Notes: a model not told the origin generated them from the letters alone. Counted from the first letter of the stretch, positions 26,143 to 35,167 are shown. The stretch is DNA of 64,000 nucleotides from Methylococcus capsulatus str. Texas = ATCC 19069 (GCF_000424685.1 NZ_AUKJ01000016.1:458134-522133), one strand, 5' to 3'. Numbers and translations are program-made.

Positions 26143-27303
26143 ATGTTCCGGCAGGTCTTTTCGTTACCCTCCACCGTTTGGCTGCTCGGCCTGGTCAGCC
26201 TGTTCAACGACTCGGCCAGCGAACTGGTGTATCCCCTCGTCCCGATTTATCTCGCGTCCGTCTTGATGGCGGGTCCCCGGGCATTGGGCATCATCGAGGG
26301 CATCGCCGAGATGGTGAGCAGCCTGCTCAAGCTGTTTTCCGGGATCATCGCCGACCGGGTACACCGGGCCAAATTCCTGGTGGTCTGCGGCTACAGCCTG
26401 GCGGCGTTCTCGCGTCCTCTATTGGCATTCGCCACGGCCTGGCCCATCGTGTTGGCGCTGCGCTTCGCCGACCGCCTGGGCAAGGGTCTGAGGTCATCGC
26501 CTCGGGATGCCATGCTCGCCGCCAGTGTCTCCGGCGACCAGCGGGGCCTGGCCTTTGGCCTGCAGCGGGCCATGGACAACGCCGGCGCCGTGGTCGGGCC
26601 GCTGGTGGCGACCATGCTGATTGCGGCGGAAATGCCCATCACGGAAATCTTCCTCTGGGCGTCGCTCCCCGGTGCTATGGCGGTGTTCCTGGCCGTTTCA
26701 GTCCGGGAGCCGGCGCGGGAGATCCGGTATGACGGCAAGCCGCCCGATTGGAATCTGCAAAAACTGCCACGCGTGTTCAGGCGTTATCTCTGGGTGCTGG
26801 CGTTGTTCACGCTGGGCAACTCGTCCAACATGTTTTTGCTGCTACGCGCTCGGGAACTGGGTTTGCCTGAATACCAGGTCCCCTTGTTATGGGGCGCGAC
26901 CTCCCTGGTCGCCATGCTGTTTTCCACGCATCTGTCGGGTCTTTCCGACCGTGTCGGCCGCGTACCCATGATTTTCGCCGGATGGATGATCTATGCCCTG
27001 TTTTATTTGTGCCTTGGCCTGAACGGCTCCGGCCTTTCGCTGCTGTGGCCGCTATTCGCCTTTTACGGCCTTTTCATGGCGGCGACCGAGGGTGCGGAGA
27101 AGGCGTTGGTCGCCGATATGGCGCCGCCCGCTTTGTTGGGAACGGCTTACGGCTGGTTCAATCTGACCACCGGAGTCATGTTGCTGCCGGCATCCTTCAT
27201 ATTCGGATCGCTTTGGCAATACGCCGGTCCCGTGACGGCTTTCGGCTTCGCCGCCGGATGTTCGCTCTTGGCTGCGATATTGCTGAAATTGTGGGTCAAA
27301 TAA
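26143..27303 (+). CDS. Major facilitator superfamily transporter
   Basis: The 386-residue protein has about twelve hydrophobic helices and an MFS loop 2-3 signature (GIIADRVHRAKFLVVCGY). DRLGKGLRSSPRDAMLA follows the first half, and SGLSDRVGRVPMIFAGW is the equivalent motif in the second half. The group is related to MFS proteins annotated as quinolone or drug-resistance-like exporters, but the substrate is unknown. The ATG at 26143 is preceded by AAGGAG at 26132-26137. It is convergent with the TauE-like gene; the gap contains the inverted repeat GATCAC/GTGATC (27389-27410) without a T-tract. Confidence 0.85.
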   Translation: MFRQVFSLPSTVWLLGLVSLFNDSASELVYPLVPIYLASVLMAGPRALGIIEGIAEMVSSLLKLFSGIIADRVHRAKFLVVCGYSLAAFSRPLLAFATAWPIVLALRFADRLGKGLRSSPRDAMLAASVSGDQRGLAFGLQRAMDNAGAVVGPLVATMLIAAEMPITEIFLWASLPGAMAVFLAVSVREPAREIRYDGKPPDWNLQKLPRVFRRYLWVLALFTLGNSSNMFLLLRARELGLPEYQVPLLWGATSLVAMLFSTHLSGLSDRVGRVPMIFAGWMIYALFYLCLGLNGSGLSLLWPLFAFYGLFMAATEGAEKALVADMAPPALLGTAYGWFNLTTGVMLLPASFIFGSLWQYAGPVTAFGFAAGCSLLAAILLKLWVK

Positions 27304-27446
27304 ACGGCATGTCGCACGATGACAGCGTTCCGGCGTCCGTTCCCGGCGCAGCCCGGGAGCTGAGATCCAGACGGCTCGGCTGAGAGCGGATCACTCGTGC
27401 CGGGGTGATCGGGCCGTTGACGCGGGGCCACACCCCAGCCATTGCA

Positions 27447-28175
27447 TCAGCCCAGGGCGCGAAGTATCAGGACCATCCCGGCCAACGCAAGAAACCCCGC
27501 GAAAATGCGGCGGTATTTGGTCTGATCGATTTGGGTATAAAGCATCTCGTCGGTCAACAGGAAAACCAGGGCGCCGACGACCAGATAAATGCCGTTTTCG
27601 GCATAGGGTATTTCGATCTGTGACCGGCTGAAGATCCACAAGGTCAGCAGTTGCGCGACGGCGAAGGTGCCGTAGGAGGCCGCGATGGTGACTCGGGCCA
27701 CATCTTTTTCGTAGTTCTTGTGATGTACCAAGGCGGTCAGGAGTGAGCCGCCGAGATTGCTGAGTCCATGGACGATACCCATGGTGACGAAGTAGGTCTT
27801 TTCGTATTTCATCAGGGTGTCGATGGTACTTACTACGCCTGGAGAAAATTCCTTGAGAGCGATGAACAGCAGGAAAGCTCCGATAACCAAACCGATGTTG
27901 ATCCGGGTATGTGTAATCAGGAACAGGAACACGATGATGGGGGGGACGGCCAGGAAGATCACCCGGCGGTAAAAGGAAAAATCGATGTGAGCGTGGTGTT
28001 TGACGATCTGCAGCAGATTGATGGCGATGGAGATGGGGAGCAGGACGACCAGTACATCGATGAAAGAATGGCCCAGCAGCAGTAAGATCGGCGTGCCGAA
28101 CAACAATACGCCCGCACCGAAGAGGGACTGGATGATCGATGTGGCCACGACGGTAAGTACGACTTCTACTGGCAT
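27447..28175 (-). CDS. TauE/SafE-type membrane permease
   Basis: The 242-residue membrane protein has about eight helices with the TauE/SafE repeat features: VVATSIIQSLFGAGVLLFGTP in the first half and GIVHGLSNLGGSLLTALV in the second. Families of this type are linked to sulfite, sulfonate or other anion export, mostly without proof. The ATG at 28175 is chosen for its AAGGAG site six bases upstream; an in-frame ATG at 28193 lacks one. The gene stands alone between convergent and co-directional neighbours. Confidence 0.82.
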   Translation of the reverse strand: MPVEVVLTVVATSIIQSLFGAGVLLFGTPILLLLGHSFIDVLVVLLPISIAINLLQIVKHHAHIDFSFYRRVIFLAVPPIIVFLFLITHTRINIGLVIGAFLLFIALKEFSPGVVSTIDTLMKYEKTYFVTMGIVHGLSNLGGSLLTALVHHKNYEKDVARVTIAASYGTFAVAQLLTLWIFSRSQIEIPYAENGIYLVVGALVFLLTDEMLYTQIDQTKYRRIFAGFLALAGMVLILRALG

Positions 28176-28382
28176 GAAATTCTCCTTGGTCATCGGGCGA
28201 TGACTCGATCGGGTTTTTAAGCTGCGGCCCTCTATGTTTTCAGAGAGGGTTACGAACGGATACGGGGGCACTCGACGATCGCCAGTCACTCCGAGCCAGT
28301 CTCGAGCGGGGCGGGGGCACGGACCAATGAATGACCGTGCTCGCCGCGGAGACGAGCCGGACTGAGCGCTCAGGGTGTTCGG

Positions 28383-28694
28383 TCAGGGTGAGACATGTAC
28401 CGTCGCATCCCAGCTCACGACATGGGCCAATACCAGGCGGTGAGTCAGTTTGTCCATGACGGCCTCGATCCTGTCGGGCCGGTCATAGAACTCCACGATC
28501 AGCGGCAGATCGAGGGAGAGGTCGACCAGGGAAGCGGTGTGAATCTTCCCATCGGTGCTGAAGCCCGCGATACCGCGCAGCACCGTCACACCTGCGACCT
28601 TCTCTTCCTCATGGAGGAACTTGAGGAGCTTGGACAGGAGATGCTCCCCTTCGCGGAGGTAGATCCGCACGATTCTCACCGAAGCCGTTGCCAT
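28383..28694 (-). CDS. DUF190 family protein
   Basis: The 103-residue cytoplasmic protein matches DUF190: VRIYLREGEHLLSKLLKFL, VAGVTVLRGIAGFSTDGKIH and LPLIVEFYDRPDRIEAV. The fold resembles the PII/ACT-like alpha-beta type, and members often lie next to crcB fluoride channels or ion transporters. Here it lies 18 bases downstream of the Mg2+ ATPase gene on the same strand, so it may be a regulator of that pump. No strong ribosome-binding site is visible. Confidence 0.85.
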   Translation of the reverse strand: MATASVRIVRIYLREGEHLLSKLLKFLHEEEKVAGVTVLRGIAGFSTDGKIHTASLVDLSLDLPLIVEFYDRPDRIEAVMDKLTHRLVLAHVVSWDATVHVSP

Positions 28695-28712
28695 AGATAG
28701 TCCCGCGTAATG

Positions 28713-31481
28713 TCAATCGATCCGATATTTCCTGTTCAGCCAGACCTTGATCGTCTGGGTCAGCGCGATGTAACCCGCCAAAATCAGGAACAGTACTGGC
28801 CAATAACCGCCTGGCAAGGCGGTGAAGCCGAGGTTCGCAGCCAGCGAGGAATACGGAAGCCAGATGCCGACGCAGCAGATCGCCACCGTGGTGACGAGCA
28901 AGGGAAGACTCGCCCGGCTCTCCAGAAACGGTATTTTCTCCGTCCGGATCACGTGAACGATCAGGGTCTGCGACAAGAGCGACTCCACGAACCAGCCCGT
29001 ATGGAACAGCTCGGGCCGGCTCCAGGCATCGAAAACCGAGAACAAAACGAAATAGGTCAGGTAATCGAAAAGCGAGCTGACAGGCCCGACACACAGCATG
29101 AAGCGGGCTATGTGGCCGATTTCCCACTGGCGAGGCCGGTCAAGGTATTCAGGATCGACGTCGTCGGTGGCGACCGTGGTTTGCGACAGATCATACAACA
29201 AATTGTTGAGCAGGACCTGTGGCGGCGTCATGGGCAGAAACGGCAGGAATGCACTCGCACCGACCACGCTGAACATGTTGCCGAAGTTGGAGCTGGCTCC
29301 CATTTTCAGGTATTTCACGATATTGCCGAAGACCTTGCGGCCCTCGATGACGCCGTCGTCCAGCACTTCCAGATTTTTCTCCAGCAATATGATGTCCGCG
29401 GACTCCTTGGCGACATCCACCGCACCGTCCACGGAAATGCCGACGTCGGCCTCCTTCAGAGCGGGCCCGTCGTTGATGCCGTCTCCGAGGAAGCCCACCA
29501 CATGCCCCCTCTGCTGCAGCAGGCCGATGATGCGCGCTTTCTGCAGGGGTGAAAGCTTCGCGAATACGGTGGTGGTCTCCAGCAGGTGCCCCAATTCCGA
29601 ATCCGGTAGTTGCTCGATGGCGGAGCCGAGGGCCACCCGTTCCATCGACAGTCCCACGTCATGGCAGATTTTACGGGTAACGATTTCGTTGTCCCCGGTG
29701 AGAATCTTGATGGCGACGCCGTGTTCGCGGAGTTCGGCGATGGCCGCGGCGGCACTGTCTTTGGGGGGATCGAGGAAAGCCACGTAGCCGATCAGCGCGA
29801 GCTCTTTTTCAGCGCTGGCATCGTAGGAAATTTCGGGTGTCTCGATGTCTTTGTAGGCCACGGCGAGTACCCGGAAACCTTCTTCATTCAGGGCTGCGGT
29901 CGACTCTTTCAAACGTCGACGATGAGACTCGTCCAGATCGAAACGCTCCCCCTCCGTGTCTCCATGGGTGCAGACGGCCAGCATCTCCTCCACCGCGCCC
30001 TTGCAAACCAGGCGGTGCCGGCCCGGCTCCCGTTCCAACACGACGGACATCCGGCGCCGGACGAAATCGAAGGGGATTTCGTCGACCTTCAGCCAGTCTC
30101 CGTCGGTCTGCGGCAGTCCATCGTCGAGGGCATGGAGCAGCACGGCGTCGTCGAGCAGGTTTTTCAGGCCGGACTGGAAATGGCTGCTGAGGAAGGCGAA
30201 TTCGAGCACCCGGGGACTCTCCTCGCCCCGAAGGTCGAGATGTCTCTCCAGCACGACCCGCCCCTGCGTCAAGGTGCCGGTCTTGTCGGTGCAGAGGATG
30301 TCCATGGCACCGAAATTCTGGATGGCGCTCAATTGCTTGACGATCACCCGCTTGCGGGACATCGCCAGGGCACCTTTGGCCAAATTGATGGTCACGATCA
30401 TTGGGAGGATTTCGGGTGTCAGGCCGACGGCCACCGCCACGCCGAACAGGAAGGCCTCCATCCAGTCGCCCTTGGTGAACCCGTTGAGCAGGAAGACCAG
30501 TGGCACCATGACGAGCATGAACCGGATCATCAGCATGGCGAAGCGGTTGAGCCCCTGGTCGAAGGAGGTCAGGACACGCCGTCCCAGAAGGTGCCCGGCG
30601 ATACTGCCAAAGTAGGTGCCGGCGCCGGTCTGTACCACGACGGCCGTGGCCGAACCGCTGACCACGTTGGTGGCCATGAAGCAGAGGTTTTTCAGCTCCA
30701 GGGGAGCGGGCGCGGTCTGCGCCGAACCGAATTTTTCCACGGGCATGGATTCGCCCGTCAGAGCGGCCTGATTGACGAAAAAATCCTTGGCCGCCAGCAC
30801 CCGGACATCCGCCGGCACCATGTCGCCCGCCGAGAGATGGATGACGTCGCCCGGCGTCAAGCATTCCAGTGGGATTTCCCGGCTGACAGGCAATGCGGTA
30901 CCGGTCGCGCGGCGAACCACCGTGGCCGTGGTTTTGACCAGGGCCCGCAGCTTTTCCGCTTCCAGCTTCGCGCGTCGTTCCTGCCAGAGCGACAGCAGGT
31001 TGCTCAGGACCACGATGACGGCGATCAATACCGCGGTTTTGCGATCATCCAGTGCAAAGGAGGCCGTAGCGAGGATCAGTAACAGAAGATTGAGCGGCGA
31101 CCGCAGACGCATGGCCAGCTCGCTGACCAAAATCGGCCGCTTTTCCTGGCGGATTGCATTGGGACCATGCTCGCGGAGCCGCAGTTCGGCTTCCTGCTCC
31201 GTCAGCCCCCCCATACCGGAGCCCAATTCGGCCAGGGCGGCGTCAGGACCCAGCGTTGCGATCTCCAAGAGTCTTTGACTGGTCCGGTCGGCCTGGACAC
31301 CGGGAGCGGAGGGGGCTATCTCGCCCCCCGGAATGATGGTGCCCAGCTCACGGCAGTAGCGAACGGCGGCCTCGCGCAGCGCCTTCCAATTCTGCGGATC
31401 CCGAGCGACGGAACCTTGGCGGATCGCCCAATCCTGGATTTTCCGGCGGAGATCATTCTTTTCACTGTCGCTGGCGTTCAT
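28713..31481 (-). CDS. mgtA: Magnesium-transporting P-type ATPase (MgtA type)
   Basis: The 922-residue P3B-type ATPase imports Mg2+ across the inner membrane. Motifs are TGESMPVEK (actuator loop), DKTGTLTQG with the phosphorylated Asp, TGDNEIVTRKI, and GDGINDGPALKEADVGISV. The M5-M6 region (MGASSNFGNMFSVVGASAFLPFLPM) is characteristic of MgtA/MgtB, and the C-terminal helices are complete. An N-terminal extension of roughly 30 residues exceeds E. coli MgtA. The ATG at 31481 follows GAAGAAG. A leader of about 270 bases with several perfect hairpins separates it from the upstream gene and may regulate it. Confidence 0.93.
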   Translation of the reverse strand: MNASDSEKNDLRRKIQDWAIRQGSVARDPQNWKALREAAVRYCRELGTIIPGGEIAPSAPGVQADRTSQRLLEIATLGPDAALAELGSGMGGLTEQEAELRLREHGPNAIRQEKRPILVSELAMRLRSPLNLLLLILATASFALDDRKTAVLIAVIVVLSNLLSLWQERRAKLEAEKLRALVKTTATVVRRATGTALPVSREIPLECLTPGDVIHLSAGDMVPADVRVLAAKDFFVNQAALTGESMPVEKFGSAQTAPAPLELKNLCFMATNVVSGSATAVVVQTGAGTYFGSIAGHLLGRRVLTSFDQGLNRFAMLMIRFMLVMVPLVFLLNGFTKGDWMEAFLFGVAVAVGLTPEILPMIVTINLAKGALAMSRKRVIVKQLSAIQNFGAMDILCTDKTGTLTQGRVVLERHLDLRGEESPRVLEFAFLSSHFQSGLKNLLDDAVLLHALDDGLPQTDGDWLKVDEIPFDFVRRRMSVVLEREPGRHRLVCKGAVEEMLAVCTHGDTEGERFDLDESHRRRLKESTAALNEEGFRVLAVAYKDIETPEISYDASAEKELALIGYVAFLDPPKDSAAAAIAELREHGVAIKILTGDNEIVTRKICHDVGLSMERVALGSAIEQLPDSELGHLLETTTVFAKLSPLQKARIIGLLQQRGHVVGFLGDGINDGPALKEADVGISVDGAVDVAKESADIILLEKNLEVLDDGVIEGRKVFGNIVKYLKMGASSNFGNMFSVVGASAFLPFLPMTPPQVLLNNLLYDLSQTTVATDDVDPEYLDRPRQWEIGHIARFMLCVGPVSSLFDYLTYFVLFSVFDAWSRPELFHTGWFVESLLSQTLIVHVIRTEKIPFLESRASLPLLVTTVAICCVGIWLPYSSLAANLGFTALPGGYWPVLFLILAGYIALTQTIKVWLNRKYRID

Positions 31482-31499
31482 CTTCTTCGGTCCGGGCTG

Positions 31500-31517
31500 A
31501 TTCGGGTAAGCCCGAAT
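31500..31517 (-). promoter_or_regulatory. Hairpin just upstream of the mgtA ribosome-binding site
   Basis: A perfect 7-bp stem (ATTCGGG/CCCGAAT) with a 4-base loop ends 18 bases before the mgtA start. Its position could affect ribosome access. It has no T-tract. Confidence 0.4.
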
Positions 31518-31590
31518 ATACCAGCATGTCTGACGGACGCCATCGCCAAAGCGTTTCCGCTCGGTCATGGGGAACGAAACAGGAATCCTC

Positions 31591-31609
31591 CCTTTGCGTA
31601 AGGCAAAGG
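31591..31609 (-). promoter_or_regulatory. Hairpin in the mgtA leader
   Basis: A perfect 7-bp stem (CCTTTGC/GCAAAGG) with a 5-base loop lies about 110 bases upstream of mgtA. On the mgtA strand its loop is CTTAC, similar to the CTTA loop of the hairpin at 31500. Confidence 0.4.
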
Positions 31610-31645
31610 CTGAAGACGATCGGACTCTCCTTTCCCTCTATATTT

Positions 31646-31669
31646 CAGGGCCGAAAGTAGTAATCCCTG
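31646..31669 (-). promoter_or_regulatory. Small hairpin containing copy 1 of a GGCCGAAAGT repeat
   Basis: CAGGG and CCCTG enclose the 10-mer GGCCGAAAGT (31649-31658). The same 10-mer recurs 71 bases away inside the next hairpin. On the mgtA strand it reads ACTTTCGGCC. Confidence 0.35.
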
Positions 31670-31689
31670 TGCCACCCCCCCAAAGGTCC

Positions 31690-31735
31690 TGCATGACCTC
31701 GGCACGCGGTATTTACCGCGGCCGAAAGTCATGCA
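31690..31735 (-). promoter_or_regulatory. Extended three-part hairpin in the mgtA upstream region
   Basis: Three nested stems fold this 46-base element: TGCATGAC/GTCATGCA (8 bp), CGGC/GCCG (4 bp) and GCGGT/ACCGC (5 bp, tetraloop). It contains copy 2 of GGCCGAAAGT (31720-31729). It could be a leader RNA element of mgtA or the end of the upstream PepSY-like transcript, but no T-tract follows on either strand. Confidence 0.4.
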
Positions 31736-31752
31736 ATCTCCCCTGTCGGGGC

Positions 31753-32241
31753 CTAGTCCTCCCCGTCCGTATCGGTTTCCGTTTTCACGATGGTTCCGTT
31801 TGCATCAAGCTCGAGCTCCAGCCGCTTTTTCCCATCGGCGAGTTCCACTTCATACCCACTGACGGTTCCTTTTGGGTTGAAAACCTTCTCGGCTTCCTTC
31901 ACCGTGGCGCCCGGGTGCGCTTTCTTGATCGCGCTCACGACCGGTTCGGGAAGCTCGGTGGGCTTGATCTCCTCCTCGGTTTCGATCAACGCGCCCTCGG
32001 CGCCGTAGGTCGCCTCGAGCTTCCTGCCACGATCCTCGAATTCCACTTCATACACGATCTTGCCGTCCGTGGTCTTCTCCGAATATTTGGCCTCCTTCGC
32101 CGCCGGATAGGCCTTCTGAAAAGCCTCATGGACGGCTCGAGGAACTTGCTTGGCGGACAGTTCCTTCTCCTCGCCGGCGGCCGCGAGGCCAGAGAAGTGG
32201 GCGAACGCCAAAACGGCAAGGGTCATCGGGTGAGTCTTCAT
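31753..32241 (-). CDS. Periplasmic PepSY-like protein with two repeats
   Basis: The 162-residue protein has a signal peptide (MTLAVLAFAHFSGLAAA) and two consecutive PepSY-like/DUF2874 units. Unit one is PRAVHEAFQKAYPAAKEAKY with YEVEFEDRGRKLEATYGAEG. Unit two is PEPVVSAIKKAHPGATVKEA with YEVELADGKKRLELELDANG. Such proteins bind peptides or metals in the periplasm, but their roles are poorly known. The ATG at 32241 has GGAG upstream, and longer starts spoil the signal peptide. It lies upstream of mgtA on the same strand. Confidence 0.8.
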   Translation of the reverse strand: MKTHPMTLAVLAFAHFSGLAAAGEEKELSAKQVPRAVHEAFQKAYPAAKEAKYSEKTTDGKIVYEVEFEDRGRKLEATYGAEGALIETEEEIKPTELPEPVVSAIKKAHPGATVKEAEKVFNPKGTVSGYEVELADGKKRLELELDANGTIVKTETDTDGED

Positions 32242-32440
32242 GGAGATACTCCGCGTGTGTTGTTTAAGGTCGCGGGAAAACTTTCGGAAGCTTCGCTTCA
32301 AGATTTAGAGGTAAGTTTCGCACCGCGGGCCTTTTGTACCATCCGCGACATTAACGGAAAATTACGGGATCGCAAAAATGCAGGGCCATGACGGGGAAGC
32401 AGGTCGGGACTTGGAAACCACTCAATTCATGTGCTTTCCG

Positions 32441-33079
32441 TCATGCACCCGAGGCCTCGGTGATGAAATGGACGCCGTAGAGGCTCACCATGACCCCGGC
32501 GATCAGGTCGAGATACTTGGCAGGAAGCCTGCGGAAGACACCGGCCTTTCCGAGCAGCAACGCAGTCACGCCGATGACCGCTAGACCGATCAGAACGCCG
32601 GCGGTGGCGGTGGCCATGCCCTGCTTCAAGGCGATGCCCAGCCAGACCACCATGATTTCCAGCCCTTCGGCGAACATGCCCCAGAACGCCACGATGATGC
32701 CGGACCAGATCAACGGATTGCCGGCGGACAGGGCATTCGCTGCGCGCCGGCTGGACGGGTCCTCATAGACCTCGAGCGTTTCCACGGCTTCCTCGGCGAC
32801 TTGGTGCGCCGCCCAGAATTCGTAGAGCAGGAACACACCGAAGCCCAGCAGCAGCAAGGCCGAGATCCAGTCCAAGGCGGTCATGGGCAGCAGCAGTCCA
32901 AGCTGCGCCAAACCGAAGGAAACGACGGCCACCGCCAAGGCGCCACCGAGGCTGCCCAAGGCGGCGCTCTGCCAGCCGTGCTTGTAGGCCACCGAACTGA
33001 TGACGGTGGAGGCGATGAACAATTCGGTGAACGTCACCTGAAAGGTGACGAGGACGCCGGCCAGCGAGATTTCGCTCAT
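32441..33079 (-). CDS. COG4280-type membrane protein (FTR1-reminiscent)
   Basis: The 212-residue protein has about six helices. Helix 1 carries FQVTFTELFIASTVISSVAY and a later helix carries FWGMFAEGLEIMVVWLGIAL. The two form an internal repeat with a buried acidic residue each. The second resembles the REGLE motif of FTR1 iron permeases, but the rest does not match FTR1 closely. It overlaps the upstream ChrB-like gene by 4 bases, so they form a two-gene operon. I suggest an ion transporter; the substrate is unknown. Confidence 0.65.
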   Translation of the reverse strand: MSEISLAGVLVTFQVTFTELFIASTVISSVAYKHGWQSAALGSLGGALAVAVVSFGLAQLGLLLPMTALDWISALLLLGFGVFLLYEFWAAHQVAEEAVETLEVYEDPSSRRAANALSAGNPLIWSGIIVAFWGMFAEGLEIMVVWLGIALKQGMATATAGVLIGLAVIGVTALLLGKAGVFRRLPAKYLDLIAGVMVSLYGVHFITEASGA

Positions 33080-33666
33080 GGGTTTTCCTCCGAAGGGGGG
33101 AAGGGTCGGGATTTCAGCCGTTCGTGTTCGGCGGCGAACACCGCCTGGGAAAATTCTTCGAGCCGTTCTTCGCAGAGCAGCAGTTGCCGGGCGGCTTCCG
33201 CTGCCAGCTCGGCGCCGTAGAAGTCCAGTCTGCCGATCTTCTCCAGCCAGCTTTTCAGCTTCTTCAAGTCCTCGTCGTTCTCCTGGAGCTCGGCGTAGGT
33301 GAAGTTTCGGGCCGCCGTCTCCCGTTCGATCTCGGCGAGATAATCGGCGCAGCGCCCCAGGAACTCGCGGTATTCGGCGTTGCGTTCCTCGTTGAAGCGG
33401 CCTGCAATCAATTCCTGTTGCCGCCTGTCGAAACCGCTGCTCTCCAACAGAAAAGATTCGCCGCCCATTTCGCCGATTTCGTTCTGGATGATCTTGAACT
33501 GGCGCCGATGATGGTCGGATTTCGGCAACAGGCAGACTCCATTCTGGAGGTAGACGGCCCCGAGTCCCTTGAGTTTGCGCCAGAGCGCAAGACGCTTCTT
33601 GCTGGGTTCGGCAGGGACCTTGTAGATCAGCAGTAGCCAGTCGCTTTCATTCATCACAAAAATCAT
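33076..33666 (-). CDS. ChrB N-terminal domain-like protein
   Basis: The soluble protein (196 aa) starts near MNESDWLLLIYKVPAEPSKKR and continues LALWRKLKGLGAVYLQNGVCLLP. This is the signature of the ChrB N-terminal domain found in regulators of chromate resistance. The C-terminal half is helical and charged (ERNAEYREFLGRCADYLAEIERE, DLKKLKSWLEKI). No chromate pump (ChrA) is nearby; its partner is the COG4280 membrane protein it overlaps. Starts at 33666 and 33654 are both possible; GGTGG precedes the first. Confidence 0.7.
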   Translation of the reverse strand: MIFVMNESDWLLLIYKVPAEPSKKRLALWRKLKGLGAVYLQNGVCLLPKSDHHRRQFKIIQNEIGEMGGESFLLESSGFDRRQQELIAGRFNEERNAEYREFLGRCADYLAEIERETAARNFTYAELQENDEDLKKLKSWLEKIGRLDFYGAELAAEAARQLLLCEERLEEFSQAVFAAEHERLKSRPFPPSEENP

Positions 33667-33864
33667 GTAGCCACCGTTACGTCCCAGAATAACGAACTGG
33701 CCGAGCTGTTTCGAGTAGCAGGAAGTCATATCCTTATTCCCCCGTCCCGGGCCTTTCTTGCCATCCGGAGGAACGCCGTGGTATAGCGCAACGCGACCCA
33801 GAGACCCTGGATCCGCGAAAATGAGCTATTAGCCCAACATCAAACAAGAAGGAGGAGTACCGCA

Positions 33865-34341
33865 ATGTCATCCGACCTGAACCTGTACGATGTGGCGCGC
33901 CGTTGCGCCGCACGCCTCACCGAGAACCTCGACAACATCGGCTACTGGAATGCCAGGTTCGACCGTTTCGCCCGGCTGTTCGCGCGTCTGTCCGGCAGAC
34001 CGCTCGCCTTCAACCTCGCCCTGTTCGTTATCCTGGCTTGGGTGATCACGGGCCCGATTTTCGGTTTCAGCGATACCTGGCAACTGATCATCAACACCGC
34101 GACCACCATCGTGACCTTCCTCATGGTGTTCCTGATCCAGCATACGCAGAATCGCGATACCGAGGCCGTCCAGGTGAAGCTGGACGAACTCATCCGCGCC
34201 GTCGAACGCGCCGACAATGCGTTGCTGGATTTGGAGGAACTCGAGGAGGAGGAACTGGCGCTGATGCGCAGTAAGTATGTGAGTCTGGCCCGCGCGGCGC
34301 GCCAAGGCCGGGCGAGCGGGGAAATCTTGGGGACCGAGTGA
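33865..34341 (+). CDS. Low-affinity iron permease family protein
   Basis: The 158-residue protein matches the low-affinity iron permease family (PF04120). It has two central helices (FNLALFVILAWVITGPIFGF and LIINTATTIVTFLMVFLIQ), then QHTQNRDTEAVQVKLDELIRA and a charged C-terminal helix. Despite the family name, transport has not been shown for bacterial members; some may be membrane-associated regulators. A strong AAGGAGGAG precedes the ATG. The ABC permease gene follows after 10 bases, although the two functions do not obviously match. Confidence 0.85.
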   Translation: MSSDLNLYDVARRCAARLTENLDNIGYWNARFDRFARLFARLSGRPLAFNLALFVILAWVITGPIFGFSDTWQLIINTATTIVTFLMVFLIQHTQNRDTEAVQVKLDELIRAVERADNALLDLEELEEEELALMRSKYVSLARAARQGRASGEILGTE

Positions 34342-34351
34342 CGCAGGACCG

Positions 34352-35167
34352 ATGCGGTATCCGGCTCTGATTTTCTACCTCGTTCTGTCGCTGGCGACGG
34401 CGGCGACCCTGTTTCCGCTGGTCTGGATGGTTTCGGTGTCGTTGATGCCAGCGGCCGAAGCCATGCGCTATCCGCCCCCGCTCTGGCCCGAGGCCCCGAC
34501 GCTGGAGCATTACCGGACATTGTTCGATCGCCTGGCGATTGCGCGGTATGCGTTGAACAGCCTGGTGCTGGCCGGTGCTGTCACGGCTCTGTCGGTGCTG
34601 GTCAACGCAGCCGCCGGCTACGCCTTCGCCCGCCTGCCGTTCGTGGGGCGGGATACGCTATTCCGGTTGTTGATGACCTTCATGGTCATCCCGGGGCAGG
34701 TCGCCATGCTGCCGCTGTTCCTGCTGCTGAAGCAGCTCGGCCTGATCAACACCTATGCCGGTGTGATCGTTCCCGGGTTGGCCAGCATTTTCGGGATATT
34801 CCTGGTGCGGCAGTATGCGCTGTCACTGCCACAAAGCCTGTTCGATGCGGCGAGGCTGGAGGGGGCCGGTGAGCTGCGCATCTTCTGGTCGCTGGTGCTG
34901 CCCCTATGCCGGCCGATTTTGATTACGCTGGCGGTCTTCACCTTCCTCGGGAGCTGGAACGATTTCCTCTGGCCCCTGATCGTTCTGACCGACCGCCGTC
35001 TTCAAACCCTCCCGGTGGCGCTGGCTGCCCTGATGGGGGAGCATGCGGTTGACACCGAGCTGATGATGTCGGGTGCAGCCCTCACGGTGGTGCCGGTGAT
35101 CGTTCTGTTCCTGGCAGCGCAGCGATACTACCTCGGCGGGCTGATGCAGGGCGGCGTCAAGGGATAG
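34352..35167 (+). CDS. ABC transporter permease, MalG/UgpE type
   Basis: The 271-residue inner-membrane permease has six helices and the EAA loop (SLFDAARLEGAGELRIFWSLVLPLC). It begins FYLVLSLATAATLFPLVWMVSVSL and ends QRYYLGGLMQGGVKG; the ending is characteristic of CUT1 second permeases such as UgpE and MalG. It probably partners the MalF-type permease at 15747 and the ATPase at 1115, since no other such genes lie in the window. The gene sits directly after an iron-permease-like gene, 17.7 kb from its expected neighbour. A secreted glycerophosphodiesterase follows. Confidence 0.9.
   Translation: MRYPALIFYLVLSLATAATLFPLVWMVSVSLMPAAEAMRYPPPLWPEAPTLEHYRTLFDRLAIARYALNSLVLAGAVTALSVLVNAAAGYAFARLPFVGRDTLFRLLMTFMVIPGQVAMLPLFLLLKQLGLINTYAGVIVPGLASIFGIFLVRQYALSLPQSLFDAARLEGAGELRIFWSLVLPLCRPILITLAVFTFLGSWNDFLWPLIVLTDRRLQTLPVALAALMGEHAVDTELMMSGAALTVVPVIVLFLAAQRYYLGGLMQGGVKG

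Noticed and set aside
27389..27410. Bidirectional terminator between the MFS and TauE-like genes
   Set aside because: The inverted repeat GATCAC/GTGATC has a 10-base loop and no T-tract on either side.
31482..31752. Known Mg2+ or Mn2+ riboswitch (M-box, yybP-ykoY) in front of mgtA
   Set aside because: I could not match the conserved core bases of either class; only generic hairpins are present.
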